The notes under the pieces were generated by a model, which did not search any database, was not told the DNA's origin, and saw only the letters and a list, made by a program, of their open reading frames with translations. 64,000 nt of DNA. Origin: Nereocystis luetkeana. Its lineage: Eukaryota; Sar; Phaeophyceae; Laminariales; Laminariaceae. Shown piece by piece: positions 37,786 to 50,400 of the stretch. A program made the translations under genes and the position numbers. The stretch is from positions 8,078,157-8,142,156 of the forward strand of contig JARUPZ010000023.1 in the NCBI GenBank assembly GCA_031213475.1. The letters run 5' to 3'. The first letter of the stretch is position 1, and every line of letters starts with the position of its first letter.

Positions 37786-38429
37786 AATCCTGCAAACAAC
37801 GATCAAAATGACAAACAAAAGTTTGGAGCATTGTTTTATGGTACGTATACCTAAGTTTTTTGTTGCATTTTACATGTACGTATTTGTTGTAGTCTCGTAG
37901 TGCTCGAAATCTGAATTTGAAACCTGAATCTTGTATTATTGGCGTCTGTGCGTCCATGCGTGGCGTAGTTTGATACGTTGCAATCTACCCTCTGTTTTTT
38001 CAGGCGGGCTAGTATTTTACTTGCGACACAGGTTTTGTTGATTAACTCCAGGTCAAGAGCAGCTCTATGAATCCCTCCCTCTCCCCCTCCCTCACTCCCT
38101 CCCCTCGTCCCTCCTTCCCCCCCCCCCCCCCCCCCCCCCCCCCCTTCCCTACCTCCCTATTATATATAGGTTGGGTTGGCGTCGGTTGGCAACGACACAG
38201 TAAAACATGCCGCTCACTATATGAGCTAGACAAGCAGGGTACCGTTTTTTTTCATTTTGTTTTGGCGGTCGGTCGTAGCTGGTTGTCGAGTTAGATTGTT
38301 TGCGCGAGGTGAACAACCTTTACTCCGCACAAGTGGGAATTATCGCATCACGTGGTGTTTATGGTAAGGCACCCAAGAGGCAGTTACATAGTACTCCCAT
38401 TGCTGTCTCTGGAAGTGCCTACACCGGAA

Positions 38430-38695
38430 ATTAAATCAACTCATTGAAGCTGCCGTCCATATGCAAATCCGCCTCTAAAGCGGTTCTTAGTAGGATCCAG
38501 CTCACCCTTCATGCGACTCGCCAGACACCTCACGGTGCTTCGCGCTTGGTGCAAGCAAGCAATGTCTGCCTGGTCGGTGAAAACCCGACATGCTCCGTTC
38601 CGGCATTGTAGAGATGCGAGGGTCTATGATCATACAACTACGACCAGGCATGAGATCGAGTGCATCTCTCCTATCTAGTACACCCTCCCCCCCTC
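38430..38695 (-). repeat. R1 dispersed repeat, near full copy
   Basis: Reverse copy: ATTAAATCAACTCATTGAAG, CTCACCCTTCATGCGACTCG, GTCTGCCTGGTCGGTGAAAA, TACAACTACGACC and GAGTACACCCTCC-type ending. Intergenic. Confidence 0.85.
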
Positions 38696-41095
38696 CCTCT
38701 CTGCCGCGGAATAACCGAATAGCTGACACTATTCCCATGCACACCGTCATCGTCCCCTTTTCTGTAGTAAGCGCGCCCTCCCACACACCCCCACCTTAAC
38801 CCCCTTGTGGGGCCCGGGTAGGCGCAACGATGTAACGATATACACAGTAGCCACCAAAATTATGCGTGATGCGGTTTAACCGGCTGTCTGGTGGGAGCGC
38901 GCGCAGCAGCGCAACAACATATCGCGAGGCGGGCCGCGCGTGTCGTGAGATGCGAGATAATCTTACCATTTGGCTTCAGCTCGGGTGCATAACCCCTGCA
39001 TACCCCCTCTCTCTCATGAGCAGCACAGCCCAGGCTGTTTCTTCGTGGGGGGCCGATGCGACTGGTGCTATGGAAGAAAAAAGGGGGGGGCGGGGGGCGG
39101 GGGGGCACTTGCACGTTTCCCTTGTATTTCTGCCGCTCAGACCCACTCGGCCTATAGTGACTGTACTACTGCTACCTACCCTACCCTACCCTACCCTACC
39201 CTACCCTATCCTGTTCTATTCCGCGTGTGAAGCTGTCGTTTCCTCGGATTGTTCGCTACGCTGCCCACAAAACATTTCCTAGTCCAATTTTCAGCGAGGT
39301 ACAAGAGCCGCTCGCCCCCAGTGACCTAAACGTGGTAGGCTGGACGTAAAAGGAAAGGACAGTTCGGTCTTTCATATCATTTGTTCAAACGATCCTCGTA
39401 TTTTCCGTCCAGAGTACACTTTAAGACATATGTAGACGCCCGCCCGCCCGCCCGCCCGCTCGCCCGTTCGCCAACCGTAGCTGAGCAGTCACGCTGTATT
39501 GGGAACTAGATTTCCGGCAACTTCTCCTCTGAAGCATCCTGAGGGGTAAAGTACTACCGGCGTTAATCAATGCGGTGACTCAGCAAGTGCTCGTACCCCG
39601 GGTAAAAAAAAAAGAGGTGCATTTTACTCGATCTCGGCACACTGCTGCTGTCTCCATTAATTTAGGTACCGCGATGCTATGTACGACGTGGACTTTTAGT
39701 GTGGCATCATGATTGCGGTATGAATTGGACAGACGCGTTATTTGTTTTGTTTGAGTGTACCAGGTATGCTTTTTGGGGGGGGTGGGGGGCCTTCGTGCGT
39801 GTTGTTTTTGGCTTTCCGGGCCCGACTAAACAAGTTAATAGCCTGGTTGAAAAGGCCGGACCCGCATACTTCCAAGGTCGGTCTACGATCCAAGTAACAC
39901 TCAACTTTTCTCATTTTCCGCGTACATACGCTCGACTGTAGCGGAAACAAACACAGATTTTTGTTTTCGCTGCAACATGGACTGCTTCCGCTCTGTACGC
40001 GACATCCCGTCGCCAGGCGGTGAGCGCAAATACTGGGCGACACGTACAACGATGCGGCGTTGCTTGGGCACCGGCGAGGGGTGGGAAGACTCAGCCATGA
40101 CGCACCCCCGGGCGCGTAAGGGGCTGCAAGAGCATGTCGTTGGCGGGCACATCCGGAGACGAGATTACTGAAGCTCGGGAGGTGGAAGACAAAGAGAATG
40201 TAAGAGTGCAGTACGACATGGCGTCGACCACTGGTACACGTGTCCAACAGCACCAGCACTAAACGAGACCGCGCGCAATGCTAGTGCCCCCGGTTTTTGA
40301 GTCAGCTTTCCCCATGTGCGCGCGGAAGTACACCTATAGTACATCAGTACGTACATAGCAACACAAGTTTGCGTGAGACCACACAGCGCCCGGTTGGTGA
40401 TAGATAAAAAACCAAGGAATGCAAGGAAGTTTGGGTACGACCACCGACCGAGGCAGGAGGCCTCATCCAATCAAATACTTACATTGAATGATCGGTGTCA
40501 GCGTAAAAGAATGCTGTAGTAAAATCGTCACCCAATCAGATGGACTCAACTTTGGTACAAAATGAGGAGTCACGATTTGGTGGCATCAACTAAGAAAAGG
40601 AACTCCCGAGTCGATCACTTTGTTGAAGGCTAGCTCCCCTGCTAGAACAGGGGAATAGGCACGGGAAAAATACGGACCTTCCCGCCCACCCTACAAGCTT
40701 CGCAGCCTTTTTCTGCAAGATCGTTTCAATCCCAGGGGGTTGGCGCCGTGCTGAGAACGCACTGAGCGCGGAGTTTATCCCGGGCGAGACCCCTTCTGCT
40801 TCGGGGCAGGAGGCCTCATCCAATCCGATACATACGTTGAATGATCGGCGGCAGGATCAGCGTAAAAGAATACCGTGGTATCACCGGTGCCATGAGCGGC
40901 CTTATGCGACCAGCGCAGCAGCTCTTCTCGTATGCTTGACGCTTTTGACTACATGCCTTGCCTCTACTGTAGTTGCCAACGTTATTCTGACATCTGCTGC
41001 TCGAATTCCAAAACGGCTCCACGAAAAAAACAAAAATCACATTGCTACCGAAAGGTGTTGAAAAAAAAAAAAAACGGAAAAACGAGCCACGACTA

Positions 41096-41551
41096 CTACT
41101 CGAAACCGAACCCAAACGAAAACACTGTATCGCTGCGAAACTCGATGGTCTTGTTCCTCTCTGCTGCCGCTGCTGCTGCTGGGGCGGCGGCGACAGCGGC
41201 GGCGGCTGTTGCCGTCGCCCTCGCCTCCCGTTCTTCTGCTTCTTCTTCCCCCCCCGCTGGATGACTACCAACACCACCACCAACACACTCCCCAACACCG
41301 CCACCGTCAAAACCGTCATCATCACCACCACCAACACCACCATCATCATCATCAATATGACGGTCGAAGTCGTCGTCGTAGTAGCAGAAGCAGGCGATGA
41401 TGTAGCGCACTCCCCTGAGGAGAGGGTCCCCCCCGTGGAGAATGCCTCCTTCGAAGGAAAGCGCGTGGCCTTCGGGGGGGCGGAGGGGGCGACACAGACA
41501 CGGGAAAAACGTCCCCCCACCGGTGTACTCGCCCAGCCCGTTGAGCGCGAT
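41096..41551 (-). CDS. SET-2OG fusion gene, exon 13 (terminal): oxygenase active-site half
   Basis: Residues 1175-1325 and stop. Starts IALNGLGEYTGGGTFFPCL; contains the distal iron ligand H1213 in ILHGGDP and the 2-oxoglutarate-binding R1223 in GVRYI, ten residues later as usual. Then an acidic and Gly/Ala-rich tail ending in FSFGFGFE. Acceptor TTTTTGCAG (minus strand), preceded by a C-rich tract that belongs to an R1 repeat. Confidence 0.9.
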   Translation of the reverse strand: MALNGLGEYTGGGTFFPCLCRPLRPPEGHALSFEGGILHGGDPLLRGVRYIIACFCYYDDDFDRHIDDDDGGVGGGDDDGFDGGGVGECVGGGVGSHPAGGEEEAEEREARATATAAAAVAAAPAAAAAAERNKTIEFRSDTVFSFGFGFE

Positions 41552-44415
41552 CTGCAAAAATCCAAGAGAGGGAGGAGGCGGGGGGGGGAGGGGGGGGAGG
41601 GGGGGTACTCTATACCATGCATGGCCGTAGTCGTATGACCATGGACCCTCGCATCCCTACAATGCCGGGTAGAAGCATGTCGGGTTTCCACCGACCAGGC
41701 AGATATTGCTTGCACCATACGCGAAGCGCCGTGAGGTGCTCGGCGAGTCGCATGACGGGTGAGCTGCATCCTACTATGAACCGCTTGTGAGGCGGACTTG
41801 CATATGGATGACAGCTTCAATGCTCAATGATATAATTTACTTTCCGGCGTGGCTACTTCCAGAGGGGGTTGTGTGGAGAGAACCATACATAAACTCGTAA
41901 CACATCAGTGGGTATACATGGGGAGGGGGGAGGACCAAGAGCACGAACAAATGAACTTGTATTACGTGATACGGCAGTAGGTGGTATTTACAGCAACTTT
42001 TTGTCGCGGATCAAAGTTTGGGGGAAGGGGGGGGGGGGGGGGGGGGCGTGCTCATTTGTTGCTTGCCTTAGTCATTTGACCATTGACCACGCATCCCTTT
42101 CGAGACGGGGCACCGTTCCTGTACTCCTAACAGAGACACCTCTAACATTTGGGCGCTCATTACGTTGTTTCCACATGTTACATACCAGGTATACACTTTT
42201 TGCTAGTCTTATCCCCTTCCTGTTTGGCCGCCTGTGGCCACCACTCCTATTAATAGGATAGCGACCGTTTTCTCGCTGTTATCTAGTGTGTCAAACTCCT
42301 CCATGTCACATTCGTCCATTTCCCTCATCTCCTCTTTTGACACATCCCGTTTCTCCTTGTACATTTCACATTTTACTACCATGTGAGTTCTACTCTCTAT
42401 TGCTTTGCCACAGCAATTGTTTGCCGCGGATCAGAGTTTGAGGGGGGGGGGGGGGGGGAGGAAGCGGCATGGCGGGAAAGAGGGAGAGAAAGTCAGTGGG
42501 TAACAAGGGCAGCCATGTATGGTGACCGACGACGGCCTGTTCCATGCGCCGCCCCTAACAGGTCAGGAAGGAAACAAAAAAAAGTATACAACGAAAAACA
42601 ATAAATTCGCGCGGAGCGGGCCCTTCTCATGACGTATGCTTTAAAAATACCATACTATGTCACACGGCAGGGCAGGGACAATAGAGCTCTCCACGGAGTT
42701 CTACTGCGCACGAAGCCGAAACTCGCCGGGGGGGGGGTTAGTACCAAGCGAACCCCAAGCATGGAAAAAATCAATGCCTGTCAGGAGGCGGAGGCAGGCC
42801 GCCGCCCCCGTGACCCCCGCCCCGATTGAACAGACCACACGCCCTGCAAGCCCCGCCAGAACACCGGCGCAATAACATGTAAAATGAAGGGGCGAGGGGG
42901 GGGGGGGTCCTTCAAGTGTCGGCGGATGGGGGGGGCGGGGGAGAGGGGGTGGTGGTGGTGGTGGTGGTGGTAGTGGTGGTGGTGGTGGTGGTGGTATTTT
43001 TTTCACTGCTGCTACTGCTGCCTGTTTGTTGCTACTGCTGCAGCTGCTGCTGCTGCTACTGCTACTACTGCTACTGCTATTGCTGCTGCTGCCGCTGCTA
43101 CTCTGCTAATGCTACTGCTGCTAGTGCTGTCGCCGGTGTTGCTACTGCTACTGCTACTACTCCTGCCGCTGTTGCCGCTAGTACTATATTATTGCTACTA
43201 CAATACTGTCACAACTGCAGCTACTACTACTACTACCACTGCCACCACCACTACTTGCTCACCGTGAAGGAGTGGGTGGACTGGTCGCGGTGCAGCGGAA
43301 GATGCCGCTGCTTCCCCTCCTCGTACCTCACGATGAACGCGTCGTGAACGGAAACCCTCTCAGCGCCTCCTCGAAGCCCAAAGTGATCGGCGAGCGCCGG
43401 AAGAAGGCGCTCGCTGTGTGTGTTGTTGCATCCATTCATCGATCGGTTAGCTGGGTAGGTTGATTTTTTGGGTTGGGTGGTCGGTCATATTGAACACCGC
43501 GGACAGACAGATATTGATCTATCTATCTATCTATCTAATTATCTATCTATCTACTCTATATATCTATCTGTCTATCTATCTATCTATCTATCTATCTACT
43601 CTAGTTCTTCACCTGCCGTTAAGGGAGGTTGTGCAGGATCTGCGCAGCACGGATCCAACCAAGGAATCGTGTGCTACTGTAGATCGTACAGATCATACAG
43701 ACCCCGCCCCCGCAACATGAGCCAGATCACACAGATCATCCAAAAATCGGGAACAGATATGCCTCGAAAGGATCTACATCACCGACTGGCGGAGGTGTGG
43801 ATTACTGTCGTTGGTTGGTTAGTTGGATATAAAAGTAGGTTGGTTGGTTGGTTGGTTGGTTGGTTGGTTAGTTGATAATGAATGGTTGGCCGATTAAGTT
43901 AGTGTTTTTGGGTGGTGGGGTGGGTTGGTTCGTCGAGGGAAGAAAGGAAGGAAAGACACCAGCGCCGCAATACGAGGCAATGTAAGTGTTGGGGGCAATG
44001 TAGTCGATGTCATGCACGGCCGTAGTTACATTACCATAGGCCCTCGCATCCCTGCAATGCCTAAGACGGAGCGTGTCGGGTTTTCACCGACCAGGCAGAC
44101 GTTGTCGGCACCAAGCGCGGAGCGCCGTGAGGTGTTCGGCAAGTCGCATGAAGAGGGAGGTGCATCCTACCGAGGAACGCTTGTGAGGCGCACTTGCACA
44201 GGGGCAGCTTCAATGAGTTTATTTAATTTGCGGTGTCGCCATCTCCAGAGATAGCAATGGTGGCACTATGTAAATGTCTCTTGGGTGTCTTACCATCAAC
44301 ACTACGTGATGCGAGCATTCCCACTTGTGCGGAGCAAAGGTTCTGCACCCCGCACCCAATGATCTATAACTCGATCGCCAGCTGTGACCGACCGCCAAAC
44401 AAACACAACAACAGC

Positions 44416-44462
<47 letters not shown>

Positions 44463-47400
44463 AAACGGTATCCTGGGTGTCTAGCTTACGTTAGTGAGCG
44501 GCTTGTCTGCCAGTGTCGTTGTCAACCGACGCCAACCCAACCTATATATATATATATATACTATAATTTATTTTCCCGGGGGGGGGTACACTCATATGAT
44601 GCATGGCCATAGTCGTAGGACCTACGGGTGGCGTTGGTGGTACGCGTTTAAAGCACTAGAAGCAACAACTTCAACCAGCGACACAAAGCAGCACCAAGTG
44701 CTGGGCTCTGCTCAGGTTACGAGGCCGTCTAACAAAACCACCTAAACTAACCACCTCAACCAAACCAACCGAATCAAACCAAACAAAACCAAGCAACCAC
44801 ACACTCAGGTCAGGCAAGGAAGCGGGGTCGAGCAAAACAGAACCGCCAGGGGGTAAAAATGCACAAACCATAAAACGACCCCCCCCCCCCCCCCCCCCCC
44901 CAACACACGAAAACACACAGAGAACAGCACCCGAAACCAAAAACACGCCACCTCATCGTCTGCGAATCCCTGCTCTGACCTCAGGAGCGAGCGGGACCGT
45001 GGGAGTAAACAAACACCGATCCCCCTAGAAACAAAAGACACCCCATCGTCTACAAAACCCCCATCCGGCCTCACGACCCACAGTCGGGCGGGGGACCGTA
45101 CGGGCAGGTAAACACCGACCCCTCCCCCCACCCGCCAAAAAACGCAATCCCATCGTCCCAAAAAAACTACCTGACCCGAGGAGCGAGCGAGACCGTGCGG
45201 GGGAAAATAAACACCCACCCCCTCCAAAAAAAACAAAAAACGAACAAACTAAACGCCATAACATCGGCTGCGAAACCTCGCTCTGACCTCAGGAGCGAGC
45301 GGAACCACGGCAGCACGGTCTCCTTCAACGCGTGCACCGGGAGGTCGGTCGTGGGCACGGCGTAGTGTCGGGAGGTGGTCCAGCCTCCGTTCGCCTGCAT
45401 TATGTTTTTTTTCGGTCAAAAAATGCGCCGATCGATCGACCGGCCGACCGACCGACCGACCGATCAAGCGGAGAAAAGCAACCGCAAGCGAGCAGGCGAA
45501 TGTTGATGGCGACGGTCGAATCAATGCGCTGACCGACCAATCAAGCGGGAAGAGTGACCGTAAACGATTATTATAGTCTGACGGCGAAAGGCAACGGTCA
45601 AATCAGTGCACCCACCGACCAAGCAAGCGGGAAAAGGAACCAAAAGCGAAGAGCCTTAAGGTTTAAATCGTAGCGCAACGAGCTTTTTGTTTTTAGTTAA
45701 ATCAGTGCACCGACCGTCCAGGCGAGCGCGGGAAAAGCAACCGCAAACGAGTACGAAGTCCAACGTTAGCGAAGGGTGAACGCTACGAGCAATTTGCTTC
45801 AGGAAAAACCAGTTGCACCGATGGACCAAAAGCAGGCGGGGAAGATTTTATCCATTAAAAACGAGCAGTCTATATCGTTCATGGTATAACGCAACAAGCA
45901 TATGTCAAACCTCGATGCGCACACCGGACCGACTGATCAAGCGGGGGAAAGTATTACGGGGGACCATAGTTAATAGGATTAAATATTGTTAGTAAAAATA
46001 GGTAAATACATAGGTTTTTATGTATACCATAGGCCCTATTAACTATGGTCCCCCGTAATAATCGAAAACGAGTACCGGGTACCTGGTATACCGTATAGAT
46101 AGCGCACCGAAATAATACACAGCCGTGAAAGGTCGAAACTATGTCAGAAACAGTACTGCAACTGAAAAAAGAAAAAGAAGCGGAGTTTGATATTTCCAAA
46201 AGGATATTCAGTTGCTCTTATGTTTTTTTCCCGGACGGGCTCGCCCCTTAACCTGTGTGCCGAAACTATCCCTTTCTTGATAGAGGGTCAAAAACTTACC
46301 AGTAGCTATCTATCCTCACCAGTATTCACTGACTTTGACGTTCGTGTATCTTTTTTCATTTTAACTTCCATTCAAATGTCCTGGGATGATTTTCAGAGTC
46401 GACTTTTCTCCAAAAACTAGGGGGACGCACTCTTTCATAGAATGTGTATGGCGTGCCTGCCGTATCCATCCAGTGTGATGACATGGCATTACATTGCCTA
46501 CTCTGCTTACGGCGTGCCAACTGTTGAAGCATCTCTGTGACGCGGTTTTGTGACCACATAACTTGTACCTCTCTAGGATGAAAGAATCGGCACGGACATT
46601 GGTTGTGCTGGATGTCGACGGGTAGAAATAACGGTTTAATATGAAGAACATATACAGACACCGCCAACGAAAATGGGGGCTTTGGGAAGGTCTGATCGAG
46701 ATATTTCCGTAGACTTTTTGCTCGTCGCTCGGCGACTGGTTGCTCTCTTCCCCCCTGTCGAGAAAATCAGCTTTGAAGTTCGTCCGAGTAGGGTGTGTGT
46801 TATCTTCTATCCCCCAGTGTGATATCATATACGGCCCTCTGGCCAGAAATATAAGGAGCGTTCTAGTCTCCATGTTGACATCTAACCGTTCCTTGTATCA
46901 ACGCACAGAACGGCGTAGTACACGTTTCGAGGGTTTTCGTCGAAGATCATGAACGAAGCCCCCAAAAAAAGAAATTATTACGGGGGACTATAGTTAATAG
47001 GACCTATGGTACACATAAAAAACTAGATATTTAGCAATTTCTAGTAACAATATTTGGTCCTATTAACTATGGTCCCCCGTAATAGTGAAAAAAAAAGATA
47101 AACTCATCAGGAATGTTTCGTTCGGCGTTGAAAGAAGGTGAGGGAATCGATCGTTCCATGGTAAAAAAAAACAACAGCACTTTTTCGTTGAGGTCACTAG
47201 ATCAATGCACCGACCAAACAGGCGGGAAAAGGTGAACTGTTCATGATATATATACACACGAGCCGCGTTATTGGTAAACGCACATACCGAGTGACCGACG
47301 GAAAAAATCAAGCGAACCGACGGAAAACGTAGAAACAAAGGTTATGGCAGCGCACCCGGGGGTATAGAAGGCGTTCGGCATGTCGTCTTGACATCAACGG

Positions 47401-50400
47401 CAACAACAGCGTGAACAGCAACGACGACGTCGACGGCCATCACCAACACCACACAACCACCACTACCACCACCGGCACCGCCACCACCACCACCCACTAC
47501 AGCACCATCACCACCACCACCAACACCACCAACATCACCACCACCACCGCCACCACCACCACCATCACCGCCGCCGCCACCACCACCACCATCACCGCCG
47601 CCGCCACCACCACCACCACCACCGTCGCCACCACCACCACCCCCGCCACCACCACCGCCACCGCCACCGCCAACACTACCAATCACTCCATCTTCCCACC
47701 ACTAACACCCATTATCGGCAACATCAACAACTAAAACGTCAACCCTACTCCTATAATTTTCATCCTATTATGAGACATTAGGCACACCTATTGCCCACGT
47801 ATCATCTAGTCACACCTGCGCGTATTTTTCGGCCGCGGCAATGACTCCGCGGCATTCCTCCCCCGACAGCACGGGCGCTCTGCTCATGAAGATGTCGGGA
47901 CCACCACCGGGGGTCGACTAGTAGCCGCGGCAAGAGCGTTGTTTTTTCAGGCGTCGCAAGCAGGGCAGGTGCACGCACAAAAGCGCGCAACGATTTACGG
48001 GACACGCCACAGGATGGAACGGCATGACACCATACGGGACGGCGCGATAGGGACGAACACAGGTCACGGAAACAACGAAACGTACACAGGATGGGACAGG
48101 ACCGGACGGGACGGGATGTCATGGCACCGGGGCGGGGAATCGACACGGGAAGACATGGATCGGGATAACACAACACGGCACGGGATGGCATGATAACGGC
48201 ATGCCACGGGGTGGGGCAACAAGGCATGGGACGGTATGGCACGGGACGACAGCATATGGGACGGTATGGCACGGGACGGGGCGCGAAGGGAAAACGAGAT
48301 ACAGCGCGGAAAAGGCACGCAAAAACGAAACGGGCGCAACACAGGAAGGGACGGTAAGGGACGGTAAGGGACGAGACGGGACGGGACAAAAACGCAGAGA
48401 TATGGCAGCGCACGGCAGCGCACGGAAAATCGAAACAAGCGCACAGACAAGGCGCACGCGGTTGAAGCAGACGGACCAGGACGGGAGGGGCCCAGGTCGA
48501 TCACCTCTCTCTGGAGCTGGCGCGCGTGGGACGTCAACAACAAAACCAACGAAAACCTCTAAAACATTATCGAAATATCTCAAAGATATATCCAAAATAT
48601 ATATTATCGATACAACATATATAAAAATACAATAACTGAGCTTTATTTTTATTTTTGTAGACTCCAAAATATGGGGGGGAAAGTAGTGTCGAAATGTCAC
48701 ACCTCAAAACGGTCGTACCCGCCCCAGTCGCCCGCAGCCGCCGACGCCTCCGTCTCCGCCTCCGCCTCTGCTGCCACCGCCGCTGCCGCCGCCGGCGTCA
48801 ACCATCCGAGACTCGCAGCCAGCTGGACCCTCGACGGGGCCCCGACACCCATCGGCCGGTACGCCCCCTCCTTCTCCGCCTGCTCTCGAAGGGCCCGATG
48901 GGACGGCGCCTCGTGGAAACCCCTGAGTGCGTTTCACACGCACAGTCGTCGTCATTAATCGTCATCGCCATCAACGTAGTCGATGCAAAAAAAAAACAAA
49001 AAAAACGATTGGAGGGTTGGCAGCGCGGGGGGGGGGGGGGTGGGAGGGGAGGGATGCTCATCCGTCCGAGGGGCGGAATAGCGGGGGGTGGGGTGTAGGG
49101 GGTAAGGGGTTGGGTGGAGGGGGGAATGGGGGCGAGGTGCTGGAGATGATCGGGTTCCCTTCGGACAGCTATATAAAACCTTTTGTTTTCAATAATGTGA
49201 GATATCCGGTCGGAAAAGTTGTTCGGTCGGGTATTTTAGTTGAGCGAGACGGCGGCGGTGGCGGTGGGTCGAGAGGACGAGAAGGAAAGGGAGTAGGTGA
49301 AGCAGGAGGAGAAGGAGGAGGAGGGGGAGCACGAGGACGAGGACGAGTAGAATGGGAAGGGAGAGGGAAGGGGGGCGGACTCATTTGCTGCTTGCCTTAG
49401 TCAATTGCCCATCGACCACGCATCCCTTTCGAGACGGAGCATGGGGGAGGGGGGTCTATACCCTTTCTTTCCCTATCCCACTCCCCTCACCCCTCCCTGT
49501 TCTGAGCACCCAAGTCATCCAATCATCGCGCCCCCCTCCGACGCCCCTTCCTCCGTCTCTTTCCCTCCCCTCCTTCTTCTCAAAAACCAAACCAAACCAA
49601 ACCAAACCAAACCAAACCAAACCAAACCAAACCAAACCGCACCTTTTCCACGCTTTGCATGCTTCTCTGAAACGCCCCGCCGCCAGCAGCGCTACCCCTA
49701 CGCCGTGGAGAGCGTCGCCCGCTACGGTTGCCGCCGGTGACTCGTCATCTTCTCTAGAAGGTCTAATCCCCCCCGATGGCCGAGACGGCACGGCGGAGGA
49801 GGAGGAGGAATAGGAAGAAGGGAGGAGCGTTGGGGTGGCAACCGCTTGCCGGTACAACCCCAGGGCGCTGTCATGTCTGCCCTCTTCCAAAGCTTGGTCC
49901 GCCAGAATCTGCCACAGCGGCGAACACACAAGGTGGCAAAACAAGCGCAACAACAACGACAACAACATGGACAACAGCGGGAAGCAGAAGTGACCCGAAA
50001 CAAGAATTGCTGTCGATTAAAGTTGCTGTCGAATAGGGCTGTTGTCGAACTGGAGTTGCTGCCCACTATAGTTGTTGTCTATGAAAGAGACGTAGCCGTT
50101 TGATGGCTGTTGTCGATGATTATAGAGTCGTCGTCAACTCATAATCGTTGCCGATGAGAGCCGTTGCCCATTAGAGCCGTTGTCGATTCAACTTGTGTCG
50201 ACTTGAACAAGTTGTTGTCGACTAGAGTTGCTCGATCGATTCGAAGTGGTCGTCGGTGAGAGCAGTACCCTTCCTTACCTTCAGCATATCGCGCCCAAGC
50301 GAACATCGACCTCCCCCAGACTCCAGCAGGCAGCGCGGGCAGCTGCAAACGCCACCACCACCACCACCACCACCACCACCACCACCACTGGCCGCAGGGA

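Larger units (their letters stand above)
34830..41095. other. Convergent intergenic region, no gene recognised
   Basis: Holds the 3' UTRs of two convergent genes and repeats. Open frames are short or Gly/Pro-rich and match nothing I know. Visible: G-rich stretches 35180-35250 and 35420-35490, an AATAAA at 36121, (GATTT)n at 36347-36378, CGGGTCGGGTC arrays, a C-run at 38119-38144, an R1 copy at 38430-38695, (TACCC)n at 39177-39207 and (CCCG)n near 39440. Confidence 0.6.

Noticed and set aside
43505-43602. CRISPR-like regular repeats
   Set aside because: Simple tetranucleotide microsatellite without spacers; other arrays here are minisatellites in an intron-rich eukaryotic sequence.
47411-47734. 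Polythreonine (plus) and polyglycine (minus) frames
   Set aside because: Product of a (CAC)n tract in intron 10.
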